Notes under the pieces: generated by a model
Told to the model about the DNA's origin: nothing
What the model saw: the letters and a program-made list of their open reading frames with translations, nothing else
The model's database searches: none
Assembly: GCF_009792315.1 (NCBI RefSeq)
Contig: NZ_CP045542.1
Coordinates: 372,001 to 436,000 of the forward strand
DNA: 64,000 nucleotides
Direction of reading: 5' to 3'
DNA from: Mycoplasma sp. NEAQ87857
GTDB lineage: Bacteria; Bacillota_I; Bacilli_A; Mycoplasmatales; Metamycoplasmataceae
Part shown: positions 20,358 to 33,848 of the stretch, piece by piece
How positions within the stretch are numbered: position 1 is the first letter of the stretch
Layout of the letters: each line of letters starts with the position of its first letter
Translations under genes and position numbers: made by a program

Positions 20358-21974
20358 ATGAATAAATATCCTTCAGTTGAATTACCTGAAAGAACAAGGA
20401 TTTTAAACAAAAATAATAAAAAATATGTTTATTATTCAATATCTTCAGAGTATCAAAAAGGTAAAAAATATAGTATAGACAAAAGAGTTTTAATTGGAAA
20501 AATTGATCCAAATAATCCTAAGAAAATGATACCTAATGCTAAATATTTTGAAATATTTGCTTCAGATGAGAAACTTGATGATCTTCAAGATGATCAGTTT
20601 AATTTTGCACAAAATTTTGGACATTTTATTCTATTTGAAAAGGTTGTTCAAGATCTAGGTCTTGATCAAGTTTTAAAAGAAGTTTTTAAAGACAATACAG
20701 ATATTATAAAAGCTCTTTCTTATTATTTTTTAACTAACCAAAGCTTAATAATTGAAGATTTTGAAAAATGAACATTCAACAATTATTGTGGTTTAAAAAG
20801 CACTCCTTCACAAACTGTAATCTTAAAACTTTTAAATAAATACATTAATGGTCAAACAATCTTTGATTTCAATGTAAAATGAGTTAAACATATCCAACAA
20901 TTATTTAAAGATGTTAAGAAAGTTTTTGTTAATTTTGATGAACACAACTATTCTATTGAAGGAAACGGCTCAATTATTAATGTGGTTTATTTGAATGATC
21001 AACATTATGGATTACCTCTTTTTTATAAAACTTATTTAAACTTTGTTTCTAGTCAAACTAAATGATTTATCATGGGTGAGGAAGCTTATAATCTAGGTTT
21101 TAAAGACGTATCTTTTGTTATTGATAAAAGTAATGGTACATCAGAGAGCATAAACCTTATGGATGAAATAAAACAGAAATTTATATGCATAACCCAAACT
21201 CATACAAAAACAATTAAAGATCTCGTTGAAAAACACAAAAATGATATTCAACAAAATGCATTTAATTACATTGATGATTTTGATGTCTATGGAATAAAAT
21301 CTAAAGAAAAAGTTTATGACGATATAGATAAAAAATTTAATACATATATTTTTTATAGTTTAGAAAAAGCAAATGAAGAAATTAATTCATTTAAAAATAT
21401 AGCTAAACTACTTAAGGAAAACTTTTTAAATATTGAAAAAGTTAATGACAGCATACTTTGAGCTTCAGAAGAATATTTAACAATTAAATATAATAAGAGA
21501 ACAAAGCATATTCAAGGCATAAATATTAATAAAGAAAAATTACAAGAAGTAATTGATCAATCAGGATATTTTGTAATTATATCTAATACAGACTTAACAA
21601 TTGAAGAAGTGTTAGAAATGTATGGAATAAAAAATAATATTGATAAAATATTTAATAAAGTAAATCAAGATAGCGATATTTATGAAACTCATTTAATAGA
21701 TACAACAATTATTAATTCAAACATATTTATCGGATTTATTTCAGCTATAATTTCATCATTCATTTATTTTAAAACTAAAAAGTTAAGAAGCTATGATCCT
21801 GATATAACCTTATCTACAATAATTGATGAATTAAATAAATATATCGTTTTAAATGAAAATGGAAAACTAAAGAGAAAATATAAAATAACAACAAAACAAG
21901 AAGAATTTTTTAATTGTTTTGAGATAGATGAAGATTACATTTTAAGCTTCATAAATAAATTAAATGATTGTTAA
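20358..21974 (+). CDS. IS1634/IS4-type transposase-like protein with altered active site, 538 aa
   Basis: An intact frame (interrupted only by TGA Trp codons at 20769, 20880, 21063 and 21459) of a length normal for IS1634-family transposases. Start ATG 20358 has AAAGGGG 7 nt upstream; an in-frame TTG 27 nt earlier is less likely. The N-terminal part (KYVYYSISSEYQKGKKYSIDKRVLIGKIDP) matches the usual IS1634 opening. Of the DDE triad, Asp194 (VNFDEHNYS) and Asp256 (FVIDKSNG) can be placed, but the first motif lacks the usual DxTT, and the YREK signature reads Y422-xx-K-xxx-D429-xxxxxx-N, that is R, E and K are all replaced. The C-terminal NSNIFIGFISAIISSFIYF fits the family's hydrophobic helix. 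No terminal inverted repeats or target duplications were found. Either an inactive relic kept in frame or a co-opted protein. Confidence 0.75.
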
Positions 21975-22043
21975 CCTAAGTTGTAAAATCAAACTAGTAA
22001 TAATAATTAAAATTGATAATTACCTAGCGTTTCTTTAAAAAAG

Positions 22044-22074
22044 TACCAAAATAATAAAATAAATATTTTTGGTA
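22044..22074. repeat. Inverted repeat upstream of second transposase-like gene
   Basis: TACCAAAA (22044-22051) and TTTTGGTA (22067-22074) form an 8-bp inverted repeat in the 134-bp gap between the two transposase-like genes. It may terminate the first gene, although no T run follows. A TATAAT box (22094-22099) sits 20 nt further on. Confidence 0.4.
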
Positions 22075-22093
22075 TAGAGATATAAAAATAATG

Positions 22094-22099
22094 TATAAT
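22094..22099 (+). promoter_or_regulatory. -10 box of second transposase-like gene
   Basis: TATAAT ends 9 nt before the ATG at 22109; no Shine-Dalgarno, so the leader would be only a few nucleotides. Confidence 0.5.
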
Positions 22100-22108
22100 T
22101 GTTTTATT

Positions 22109-23395
22109 ATGACTAAAAAAGTAAGAGGAAGAAAAAGAGTTAATAAAAGTTTAGCTTGAGTAATTGCTAAACAAACAACTCAATATGCAACATATTTATC
22201 AGCATGTTTAAAAGATTCAACAAAACCAGGTTATATTAAAAAGTTTGGAATTGGAAATCTCAAAATTTATGAAGAAAAGTGAGAAAATCCAATTGAATAT
22301 TTAAAAGGTTTATTAAAAGAAGCTCCATTACATTATGAAAGAGAAGATATTTTAAAACTTATTAATGAAGAAACTCAACAAGAAGATGTTAAAAGTCAAG
22401 TATTTGAAGAATATCCTGGTATAGAAATTGTTTCTGAATTATTTAAACATTTTGATTTATTTAGAAAATCTAATTATGATAAAAATAATGATTTAAATTT
22501 ATTGGTGCATAATCAAATTTTTCAAGATATTATAAAGCATCAATCAATGATGCAAACTTATTTAAAGAATAATAAAAAAGATGGATTAGCATTTTATAAA
22601 GAACTATTCAATAATTCTTTAGATTATATTTATGAAAATAAAGATCAGATTCTTTTTAATTTGAATGAAGCAATTATTGAGAATAAAGATCGTGAAATGG
22701 ATATTCTTTGATTTGATACCACTAGTTTTTGTTTTGATGATATTATTAACAGTGAATCAGAACAATCTATTGATTTAAATAATAATCAGTTTATTGTAGG
22801 TATGATCAGTGATAAAAATGGTATACCTATTCATTATAAAGTATTTAAAAATAAAATAGTAGATAGTAAAGCTCTTGTTTCTAGCGTTTTAGAAATAGAG
22901 AAATTTTATAATATAAAAAACATTACTATTATAGTCAATGAAAATGTTACTTTTGATGATAAAGATGCAAAATCATTAGAAGAAAAAGGTTATAAATTAA
23001 TTTTTACTAATAGTTCAAAAGAAACAATTAAAGATATTAATGTTTATGATAGACAATGAAAAATTAAGAACAATATAAGCTTTTGAAAAGAAAACTTGCA
23101 ACTTAGACCAATTGATTTTTCAACAGAAAAACAAGTTCTGGTTCATATAGCATTATGCTTTATTTCATTGGTTATGATGAATTATTTAACTTATAAAGTT
23201 AATGCCACATTAAAACCTAAACAAGCAATTACAAGAGAAGATATTATAAGAGCGATTAAAGAAGTTTGAACTAATAAAGAATATATGAATAAGATTCTAG
23301 TTAAAGAGATACCTAATTGAAACGAAGCTCGTGATATTTATTATAAACATATTAAACTTATTAAAACCACTTTAGATATTTTAAAAGCAAATTAA
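22109..23395 (+). CDS. Shortened IS1634/IS4-type transposase-like protein, 428 aa
   Basis: Intact frame with TGA Trp codons. Basic N-terminus MTKKVRGRKRVNKSLAW. IS1634-type motifs are present: the first catalytic block WFDTTSF (Asp203), GIPIHYKVFKNKIVDSKAL (equivalent of G-x-P-x-x-x-x-x-F-x-G-N-x-x-D), and near the C-terminus LQLRPIDFSTEKQVLVHIALCFISLVM (equivalent of the LRPIYH...RIxAHI block). The second Asp block reads IIVNEN (about 275-279) without Asp, and the catalytic Glu position in WxIE reads W317-K-I-K320. The spacer between these blocks is only about 40 residues, so roughly 100 residues are missing. About 110 aa shorter than its neighbour and too divergent to be a direct duplicate. 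No IS ends seen. Catalytic inactivity is inferred, yet the frame is preserved and a good promoter and terminator flank it. Confidence 0.72.
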
Positions 23396-23433
23396 AAACC
23401 AACTAGACATTTGATTATGTCTGGTTGGTTTTT
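23394..23433. terminator. Bidirectional terminator between transposase-like gene and giant lipoprotein gene
   Basis: 16-nt inverted repeat (23394-23409/23418-23433) with one mismatch, A run before and T run after, between convergent stop codons at 23395 and 23436. Confidence 0.85.
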
Positions 23434-23435
23434 AA

Positions 23436-26400
23436 TTATTTGTCACCTAAGTATCCTTGTTTTAATGAGTCTAAAATGGTTTTTCAAGCAGGTTGTTGCT
23501 CTCTATGTTTATCTTTTAAGTTTGTATAATAAATATAAACAAGTAAATCTTCTTTACTATATCTTCTATCTGAAGTAGAACTACTTCCATAAACATAGTC
23601 ATTAGAGAATTCTTTTGTAGTACTGAATCAACCTCTATTGATTTTAATTCCTAAGGCTTTTCTTTTTGTGTCATCTAAACTATCATATTTATCTTTAAAT
23701 TCTTTATTTTTCAAAATATCTTTTCAAGCAGTTTTGATTGAATCAGTAATAAAACCTTTAGCATCTACTGAAAAACTATTTCAAAATAAAGTTTGACTTA
23801 TTTGTTTAGAAACATATCATAAAATAAAAGTATTTAAACGATATAAAGCTTGGTATTCACTAGTTAATTTATGATGATCAAAGAATGTTTTATTATCATT
23901 GGTGTTTGAATGTTTAGCATATTCTCCATTAGTTGCTTTGATAATCATTTCTTTAATTATAGGTGTATATAAAGTTTTAACTAAGTTTTCTACTTTGCTT
24001 TGGATGTTAAAAATATTAACATCAAATTTAAATCCATAAGATTTTTCATCACTTGAAGTTGTAGGATGAATAATTTTAGAAGCTATAAATGAATAAATTC
24101 CTGAAGTTTTAGCTAAATCAATATCACCACTAGTGTTGTATTCATATGTTGAACTAGTAAATAATAAATTAACAAATTTAACTCAGTTTTGATCACCTAT
24201 AGCAGTAATGATTTTACTTAAGAAAGTATTTTGGTTAAGTAATTTATCAAATGATATTTGTAAATGATCATTAAGTACAATAGATAATGCACCATTAGTA
24301 AATGCTTCAATAAATGCTTTTGAAGGAGAAGTAGCTTTAGAATAATCTACATTAGCAATATTTTTATAAATTGAAGTAACAATTGTTTTAAATTCATCAC
24401 TATTAACAATGGTATCTAAAGCACCTTTTAAAACATTATTAATTAATGGTTCATCATTAGCATTAACTACCATTCCTGCATTAGTCATTTTTTGCATTAC
24501 AATTTTAGTTAAACCTTTGTAGAATAAATCATTATTTTTATTTAAAACTTCTTTAAATAAAGAATACATTTTTGATTCTAAAGGATTATCTTGCTCAGTT
24601 AGATGTTTTTTAAGAATATAACTAATAGCTTGAGTTCAAGAATTAAGTTCTTTAAGTTTATCAACATCATTAACTACATCATCAATTACTGTATCAACTA
24701 TACCAATAAAGTGAGTATTATTTAAAATCTTGATTAGTACTTGGTTAACTGTATTAATATCTTCTTCAGATTCAGAATTAAAGACTAATTTAGCTAATTT
24801 TAAGTTAGCTGTAGCTTGAGTGATGATATTCTCATTACCTAAGAAACTAGTTACTATAGCTTTTAAAGTTGTTTTGAATTTTTCAGCATTAGTTTTATGT
24901 TGATCACTTCCAGCAAATAAAACATCTGAAACAATAAGTTTAAAGTTATTATAATTGCTTAAGTTTAATGAACTTAATAATTTAGTTGATAAGTTAGCTA
25001 GTGATTCTTTTAAATTACTTGTATTGTTTGCAAATACATCAATTAAACCATTTAAAAGATTTTCTAAAACACCAACTCTATCTAAGAAATTACCTAAATC
25101 ATCAACTATTAAATCAATATAAGCATCAATACCTTCTACATTTGCTAAATTCAATTTAGCAATGAAGTCTTTAATAATTGATTTAAAGATGTCTTTGATT
25201 TCTTCATTATTTAAATTATCTTTAATAAATTGTTTTAATTGAGTTTTAACACTAGTTTTATTAGTTTCATTATTAAAGTAATTATGAAGAGTTTGATCAA
25301 AACTTGTATAAGTTTTAATAGTATCTTTATTAGTAAATAAATATTCAATAAAATTTGAAGCTAAAGTTTTTAATTGGGAAGCTTTAAGAACGTTGTTTAA
25401 AATAGTAGCAAATTGTTCTTGAGTAATAAAGCTTTTGAAAATAATATCTTTAGTTGATTGAGATAAATTATTTAAAACCAATTGACTAACATCAAGGTTT
25501 TGAACCACGTTATTAAATAAGTTACTTATAACAGTTTTAATTGTTTGAATATTATTGCTTAAATCGCTATTTAATAAGTCATTAATTACTTTTTGAATAG
25601 TAGTTAAATTATTTTGATCATTAAATAATTGTTTAAGTTGAGTAATGGTGGTATTAAAACTATAATTATTAGTTTCTAAACCTGAAATTAAATCACTAAT
25701 AATACTATTGCTTAAGTTTAAAGTAGCATCTAATGATGGAAGAGTTTTTAATAAGTTTTTAATTAAACTAGTTTTATTTTCTTCAGTAATAGAATTAAAT
25801 ACTTTGGTATTTAATTCATTAGGTAAATAAGAAACTACTAATTTAGCTATTTTATTAGCAAATGTATCATTTGCTAATACTTTAAATAATAATGGTTTAA
25901 GTTTTGATACTAATACATTATTGGTATTAGTATCTTTAACTATTAATTTAATTAAATCTAAGTATGAGTTAGTATTTTTAAATTCATTTAAGTTATTAAA
26001 TACTTTATCTAATAAAGCGTTTTTAAATTCTTGATCTTTTAATAATTCTAATATCTTAACTCATATATCATCTATATTATTACCATCAGTAGCCAATTTA
26101 TTTTTAATCTCATTAGCCACTTCAGTATTATTAGCTATATTTTGTAAAATGGTAGAAAGAATTGATTTAAATTGAGCTTGATTTTCTTTGGTTAAATTAA
26201 TACTATTAAAGATGTTTTTAACTACTTGATAATTTGATAAATCAAAGATTGAGCTTAAATCATTAATAAAATGATTGAATAATTCACTAAAGTTATTTGA
26301 ATTATTAAATGCTTGAATCATCTTATTTGATAATTGTTCAAAAATATTATTTGAATTAATGTAATTAACTACTATGGTAGTTAAATTAGTAATTAAAGCA

Positions 26401-29400
26401 CTTTTATCAACGGTAGATAAATTATCATTTAAATGATAATTAACTAATAATTTATTAACTATAGCAGTAATTAATTGATTAGTTGCTGGTTCATTTAAAG
26501 CATTAGTAAATAGATTTTTAGTTAATTGAACAACATTAGCATTAATAGCTTGGTTAGTAATTAAGTTTTTAATTAAGTTAAATGGATCATTTAACTGATC
26601 AATTCAATTATTATTTGAATTAATTAAATTATTAACCATTGTATGTACTAAGTCTTTAAATGGTTGTTGGATTAAAATACTATCAATAAAACTATTTAAA
26701 TATGGTTTAACTGAAGCATCAAAGAAGCCGCTATTAATTGCATTAATTTGTTGATGGATAAAGTCTTTAACTGTTTGGTTAGTTGTTAAATGATCAAAAA
26801 TTTGATTAATTAAAGTTATTAATTTAGTTTTATCTAAAGCGGTATTATTCAATACTGCTTTAAAACCTTGTTGGATAATACTTAAATAATTATTTTGAAT
26901 ATAACTTGAAAGATTAGTATTAACAGTATTTAAAAACTCTTCTAAAGAATGATATTGTTTATTGTTTAATGAGTTAATAATTAAATCAATAAAACTATTT
27001 TGTTGATTATTGGTTTTTAATAATTCAACTACACTATTAACCATAGGTACAATTACACTGTTTTTAGTATTTTGATCAATAGTAATATTATTAAGTTCTA
27101 AGTTTTTAACTATTACATTAGTAATAACGGTTTTAATTGAATCATTATTTAATATAAATTCTAATAATGATTTTAATTCGGTAGTTAATGAATTAAAATC
27201 AATTACTTTTAATACTTCTTGAATCAATTGATCTAAAGAAGTTACATTGGTAAAGTTAGTAATATTTGATAAAACATTTTCTAAAGTTTTAAAGAAAATA
27301 TTTTTAAAATGTTGATTATTTAATAATTGAGTTAATAAGGTTTTTAAATCATCTAAAGCAATATAACTATTAGATTTTTTATCAATTTGAGTTGCTAAAA
27401 CATTAACTAATTGTTGGTTATTTTGAGCAAAAATATTTTTTAAGATGGTAATTAAAGCATCTTTAGAATGAGTAAATACTTCTTTTTGAGCTACTTTAGC
27501 CAAAAATTCTACAATATTTTTACCATAATCTGCTTCATTTTTAGTATGAAGTTGTTGATCAATAGCACTAACAAGATAAGTGATGAAGCTATTAATTGAA
27601 ATATGACCATTTTTAGCTAATTGATTAATTAGAGCATCAGTTACTAAATTACTAAAGCTAAATTCACTTTCTAATAAATCATATAAGTTCAATGCATCTT
27701 TAAGTAAAGCATTTTTTTGTTCTTGACTAACACCTGTAAAATAAACACTATATTCACTATTGGTTAATAAAGTATTTAATACTGATTCAAATGATGATCT
27801 AAAGTTTGCGTCATTAATAATAGTTTGAATAAGAGATTGTAAGCTTGGTTTAATAGTATTAACTAATTCATTATCACTAAATAAAGCTTTAATTAAATCA
27901 GTATAATTATCAGCATTTTTAACATTGTTGTTATTTATAACTGTTTTAATAACTTGGTTAGTTAAATTGACAATAGCACTATTTTCATTTGCATGATTTA
28001 AAATTGAAGTTAAAACATTTTTAACATTAGTTTCATTTAAATTAAATTTAGATCTTAAATCATTAAATAAATTAGTTCAAACTCAATCTATGATTTTAGA
28101 ACTATTTTCGCTAGTTAAATATTTCTTTAATACAGCATTACTAATATTAATTAATGTTTCTTGGTTATTAGGTCTAAATAAATTACTATTAACTATTGAT
28201 TTAACAAAGTTGTAATTGTTAAAATCAATAACGCTAGATAAATTAGCTATTAAATTATTTTTAAATGATTCAAAATCTACTGTAGTATCTTGTTTAAAGG
28301 TATTTATAGCTAAATTAAAGATTTTATCTACTAAAGTTTGATTTAAATCATAATCAATAATTTGCTTAATTGATAATCTTAAATCTCTTGCAAAATCAAC
28401 ATTAATAGTTAAATGTTCATCAATTAAATACAACCCTTTATTAATTAATAAAGTTAAAGTTCGATCAATATCACTAGATAATAAAGTGTGAATTAAATTA
28501 TCAATTAAATTTTTATTTTGTTCTAGAATATTAGTATTTTTTAATCAATTAAAAATAATATCAGTGTTAGATTGATTTGAAGTTGTTGAAGTTAATAAAT
28601 GATTAACTAAATTACTAATTAATTCAAATCAATCAGGATTATTTATTTGACTAGCAATTAGATTAATTAACTCAGATTTATTGTAATATTGACTTTCAGG
28701 TAAGATATTTTTAACCAAGTTCAATACTTTAGTTTTAGCTACATCACTTGTTGAAAATTTATTTAACAAGTATTTAACTAATTTAGTTAAATACTCTTTA
28801 TTGCTTGAAGTATCTAAATCACTAATATTATGTAATAAATCTTGGATTTTACTTAAAATATTTGAACCAAATTCACTAGCAAAAAATTCTTTAGTTTTAT
28901 CTTTAATATTAGTTAAGAAACTATTTAAATCATTAGTTTGATTAAATGCTTGATGATCATTTAAATATTTTAATCATTTAACAATTAAACTATTTTCTGA
29001 ACCTAAATTATGTAAATTGTTTACTACATTATTAATAAATGCATTAGTTTGATCAAGGTTTACTTGATAAAAATCATTAAAATGAGTACTAAATAAATTA
29101 GTAATAATATTTTTTATCGCTTGAATAAAATCATTATCACTAGGATTAAATATTGATTGTCAAATATTTTGATTTTGATTAATTAAATAATTAAAATCAA
29201 TTTTACTTATTAATAATTTAATTAAATCATTAAAACTGTTGATATCATTAAAGTTTCAATCACTTTCAATAATTTTATTAAATGATTGAGTTAATAATGT
29301 ATTGACATTAGTGTCATTTAATAATTTTTTAACAATAATTTTTAAATCTTCATCACTTAAATATTGATTAATATTAGCCTTAGTTGTTTGGTTAATTGAA

Positions 29401-32400
29401 CTTAAAATAGTATCTAAAATAAAATCAGTATTAGTTTTTAAATAATTTAAAACATTATTAAAAATAGTTTTAATTGATTCTTTATGATTAGTTATATTTG
29501 CTTGGTTTATATTTTTAACAAAAGTTAAAATTAAATTAGAAGCATTATCATAATTAAATCAATCACTAAATTTATGTTTAATTAAGTTAAATAAATCATT
29601 TATATTGGTTAATTGATCATTATTAGCATACTCTTTTAATGTGTTAATAACTAAATCAACTAAGTTAAATTGACTAATATTTCTTGTGATTAAGTCATAA
29701 ATATTAGTTAAAATAGCTGTTTTTTCAGTTTCGTTTACATTATGAAAAATTCAACTAAGATTAGGATTATTGGTAATTAATTTTAATAAATTAATTACTG
29801 AAGTTTTAAAGTTATCATCAGCTAAATTATGAGTAATCAACTCTTTTAAATGAGTTTCAATAGTTGTTAAAAAGCTTGGATTTTTTAAGACAGTTACAAT
29901 TAAATCACTAAAACTAGTTATATTTTTATCTTTAAAAGTATCAAGATTTAACACAAATGATACTAAGTCTTTAATTAATAATTTAGTATTATCTTGCACT
30001 AAAATATTTTTAAGTAAGTTTAAACTAGCTTGAGTTAATTGGTTATTATTGCTTATTTGACTAAATAATTTATCGATATTTTCAGTAGTTAAATACTTAT
30101 CAATTAATAAGTTTGCAAGTTTTTTAATACTTGCTAATTGATTGGTATTTTGATCTTGATATAAAGCTTTTAATACTTGATTTACTTGAGTAAAGCTTAA
30201 ATTACTAATAGCGTCTTTAAATGATTCTAATAATAATGAGTTTAATTGAGTTAAATCTTTAGTAGTGGTTAATTTAGTTAATAAATTGCTAATAAATTGC
30301 TCAATTAAATTACTTTGACTTAAAGATTTAAGTACCAAAATACTTGAATCTGCTAAGTTATTAATATCGTTATCATCTAAAGCTAAATTATTATTAGTGA
30401 TTAATAATTTTAATAATTTTACTAAGGTGTTTTTATAGTTAGATTCTTTGATTTGTTTAGCAATTACAGGAGCTAAATATTTAATCATTGAAGCGTTGAA
30501 GTTAGCATCTTTAAATAAAGCACTAGCAATGTCATTTAAATTAGCTGAAGCAATTGTAGTGATTAAATCAGTGTTTGAAAGTAAAAACGGAATTGCAGCA
30601 TTAACTAAATGATCAAAATTCGCATCATTTAACACGTTTTGTAAAATAGCTTTAACTTCAGTTGGGTCAATAAATTTAATTACATTTTCACTATTTAATA
30701 AAGGATCTAAATAATTTTTAATTAATAAATCTTTAAGATCTGAGTTAGCAATTTGTTTATATAAACCATAAAAAATTTGACTAACTATATCTTTATTTTG
30801 TTGAATGATATCTGAGTTTAATAATCTTGAAATTAATACTTGTGGTTCGCTATTAAATTTAGATTTTAAAATGTTTAAGATTTGATTTGGTAATTTAGCT
30901 AAAACAGCTAAAACATCACCTTGATTAGTTGCAGTAGATTTAGCTTCATTTAAATTATTAACTAAAGCATTTGATACTTCTTCAACTAAGTTTAAATCAT
31001 TAATTAAACTTATAGATTTATCAGTTAAATCAGAAGCAAATTTTTCTTTAACTTCTTCAGTAGAATTAATTCTTAATTTTTGGATTCCTGAAAGAATTAA
31101 ACCTTTAAGTACTGGTTTGAAATTAGAGTTATTAAAAATATTTTTTAGAATATTTTTAATATTATCTTGAATGTGATTAATATTAATTAATTCAAAAGTT
31201 TTTAAAGCGATTTCATTAGCATTTAAAGTATTAAATGATAATTTGCTTACATTATCTAAAATCGCATCAATTAATTCATTAGCAATAGCTTTTAAATCAT
31301 TTGAATTAACTATTAAGTTTAAAAATTCAATAATTTGATCTTGATTAATGAATTTTTGAAGCTGATTTTGAATATCAAATGGAATATTATTGTAAATCAA
31401 GTTTGATGCAAAACTTAAATCTTGATTAATTAATTGCTTAAAGATATTTTTAAGCAAGTTAATAGTATTAGGATCTTTAAAAGTATTATCACTACTTAAA
31501 TCATTAATGATGTATTTAATATTATTGGTATTTGAAAAAATATTAATAAGTGATTTTTTGACAATTGATTCTAAGTATTCTTTTATATTATTGAAGCTAA
31601 ATTGATCAAAATTATTTAAAAATTGCTCAATAATATTTTTTAAGATTGAAACATTAGGATTTTCATTTAATTTTAATGCATAGAAAATTAAGTTTTTAAT
31701 ACTATTTAAATTAGCATCATTAGCTTGAATATTAAATTTAGAATTTAAGTAATTTAATAAAGTATTAGCAATAGGATTTATCACTTTTGAATGTTTTAAA
31801 ATGCTTGAAATTCAAGTATTAATATTTAATGCTAAATCATTTTTTTGATTATTTGATACGGTATTAAATGAAATACTATTAATAATATCTTGAATTGAAC
31901 CTGCATTTTTAATGTTGTCAATGTTATCAATAATAATATCAACAGTAGTATCAATAATTTTAGCTAAATTAGGATTTAATTCACTAGTATTATTGTTATT
32001 TCGATAAATGAAATTATTAATTAATTCTGTAAGATCATCTGAAGAAATATTTAATTGTTCAATAGAACTTAGTTTTTGAACAATTAAATTAACTATGCTA
32101 GATTTAAAGTTAATTAAACCATTTTTAATAATTGATTTAATTAATAACTTAAATTGAGCACTATTTTGCTGAATTAAACCACTTTTACTAATAGCAGTAA
32201 TAATAGATACTAAGTTTTCTTGATTGAAAAATGCTTCTTTAGCAGCTTTAATAAAAGTATCTAAAGAATAATTGTTAGTATTAACTAACTCAATTAATTT
32301 AGCTTGCAATTGAGTAAAACTACTTTGAATTACATTTGAGTTTAATAAAGCATTATAAAAAGTATCTGCTCCTTGAGTATCATTAGCAAATAAAATATTG

Positions 32401-33833
32401 CGTAATATACCTTGAGGATCCAGTGATTTATAAATGCTATTATCAGTAATAAAATCTAATACTTCTAAAGTAATTTGATTAAAAGTATCAATTAAATCAA
32501 CTAATCTTTTACCATAATTGCTAATACTACGTAATGGATCTACATTAGTTTCGCTAATAGTTTTATTATTTAAATATTCATTAACATTATCACCAAAAAT
32601 TTGCTCAGGAGTTTCAACTGGAGCAATTTGGTATTTAGCTAATGCACCATCAGCATCAAGGAATTTAGTATTAAATCCATATTTAGGATTGTAATCTTTA
32701 AGCAATAATGAAGGATTGGTTATTTTTAAATAGATATCTTGAGCTATTTTTTTATAACCTTTTGTGCTTGGGTGAATATCAAAATAAATGCTGCTAAATT
32801 TATCAACATTTTCTTTTCAAAAATCACTATTATATGGATCGATGAAGTTAATATTTTGTTTTATAGCAACTTCTTTTAAATTATCGTTTAATAAATTCAT
32901 TACTTCATCTAAGGGGCTAACTTTTAAGTTAGTTCCTAAAACTTTAGCTATAGCTTGATCTAAAATGGGTTTAATTCCTAATAATGGAGTAGGATAAGAA
33001 ACTAAATTAATATTAGCATTAGGAGCATATTCTTTAATTTTAGCTACAAATTTGTTTAATCTACTTTTGATTTCAGGAACTGTATCACTATATACTTTAT
33101 TAACAAAATCCAAAGCATCAAGGTATGAAGGATTTTTTGAGTTTAGATTTTTTAAAACTTCAACAATATCTTGTTTTTTAGAATTTTTAAAGACCAAATG
33201 GAAAAAGTCATTTGCTCCTAGAGTAAAGGTAATCAAATTACTTTGAGCCAATTTATTTTTAACATACTCAGGAGTAATTCCTAAAGGTAGAAGTTTTTTA
33301 TTAAGAACATTATTATTTTGAACACCATCAAGAAAGTCAATTCAGTTTTGAGTTGTCGCTCCTGAAATTGCATAGTTATTAAAGTCATTAACTCGATGGT
33401 TATCGTTTAAGATATTGGCTAAAAAAGCAGGATAAGATAAACCTCTAATTTCACCATTAACAATTGATCCTTGATAGTCTTTAGGTAAAGTGCCATCAAA
33501 ACCTGCTGTTAAACTATCTCCAAGAGCTAAATAATTAATTTTATCGCTTTTAGCAATAAAATTACTTGAAACAACTCTTTGAGATCTTTTACCATAGTTA
33601 TCTAAGTAGTTGCTATCTTTATGGTTATCATCTTTTTTATTAGCACCACTAGAAGTTCGTTCTTTATCAATCTTAGGTAGTGTTTGTTCAGGTTTATTGT
33701 TTTTGTTATTAAATATACCAGGATCACTAGAATTAATTTTTCTACTTGAACCAGGTGCTGCACAAGAACTTAAAAAAGCGATTGAGCCCAAAAGTGCAAC
33801 AGAAGTTGAAATTATAAATTTTCTTTTTTTCAT
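23436..33833 (-). CDS. Giant SGNH-hydrolase lipoprotein, 3465 aa (paralogue A)
   Basis: One uninterrupted minus-strand frame (checked across all gaps; only TGA Trp codons interrupt it under the standard code). The signal peptide ends in the lipobox LSSC (Cys24), so the protein is a membrane-anchored surface lipoprotein. A linker leads to a complete SGNH/GDSL hydrolase fold: block I ALGDSLTAG (Ser107), block II YAISGATT (Gly158), block III TLGANDF (Asn208), block V FDIHPS (Asp352, His354). This predicts an ester hydrolase (lipase, phospholipase or deacylase). The remaining ~3000 residues are Asn/Leu/Ile/Lys-rich, with amphipathic helices of the type LLxxIIxxxLxN and no recognised domain; a short end domain (RRYSKEDLL...KQGYLGDK) resembles the end of paralogue B. 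Shine-Dalgarno AAAGGAGAG precedes ATG. Has its own promoter but lies directly downstream of the permease/ATPase operon. Substrate is unknown. Confidence 0.85.
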
Positions 33834-33848
33834 ACTTCTCTCCTTTAA

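Noticed and set aside
33052-33246. Plus-strand open frames opposite the giant lipoprotein and permease genes (e.g. 33052-33246, 33610-33864, 37646-37927, 48460-48711, 52909-53163)
   Set aside because: They are antisense shadows of long verified minus-strand genes, lack Shine-Dalgarno sites and have hydrophobic, compositionally biased translations.
23436-33833. A cluster of a dozen broken or frameshifted genes
   Set aside because: All fragments share one frame and are separated only by TGA; reading the gaps showed no TAA or TAG, so this is one intact gene. The same holds for 35092-43272 and 43287-53702.
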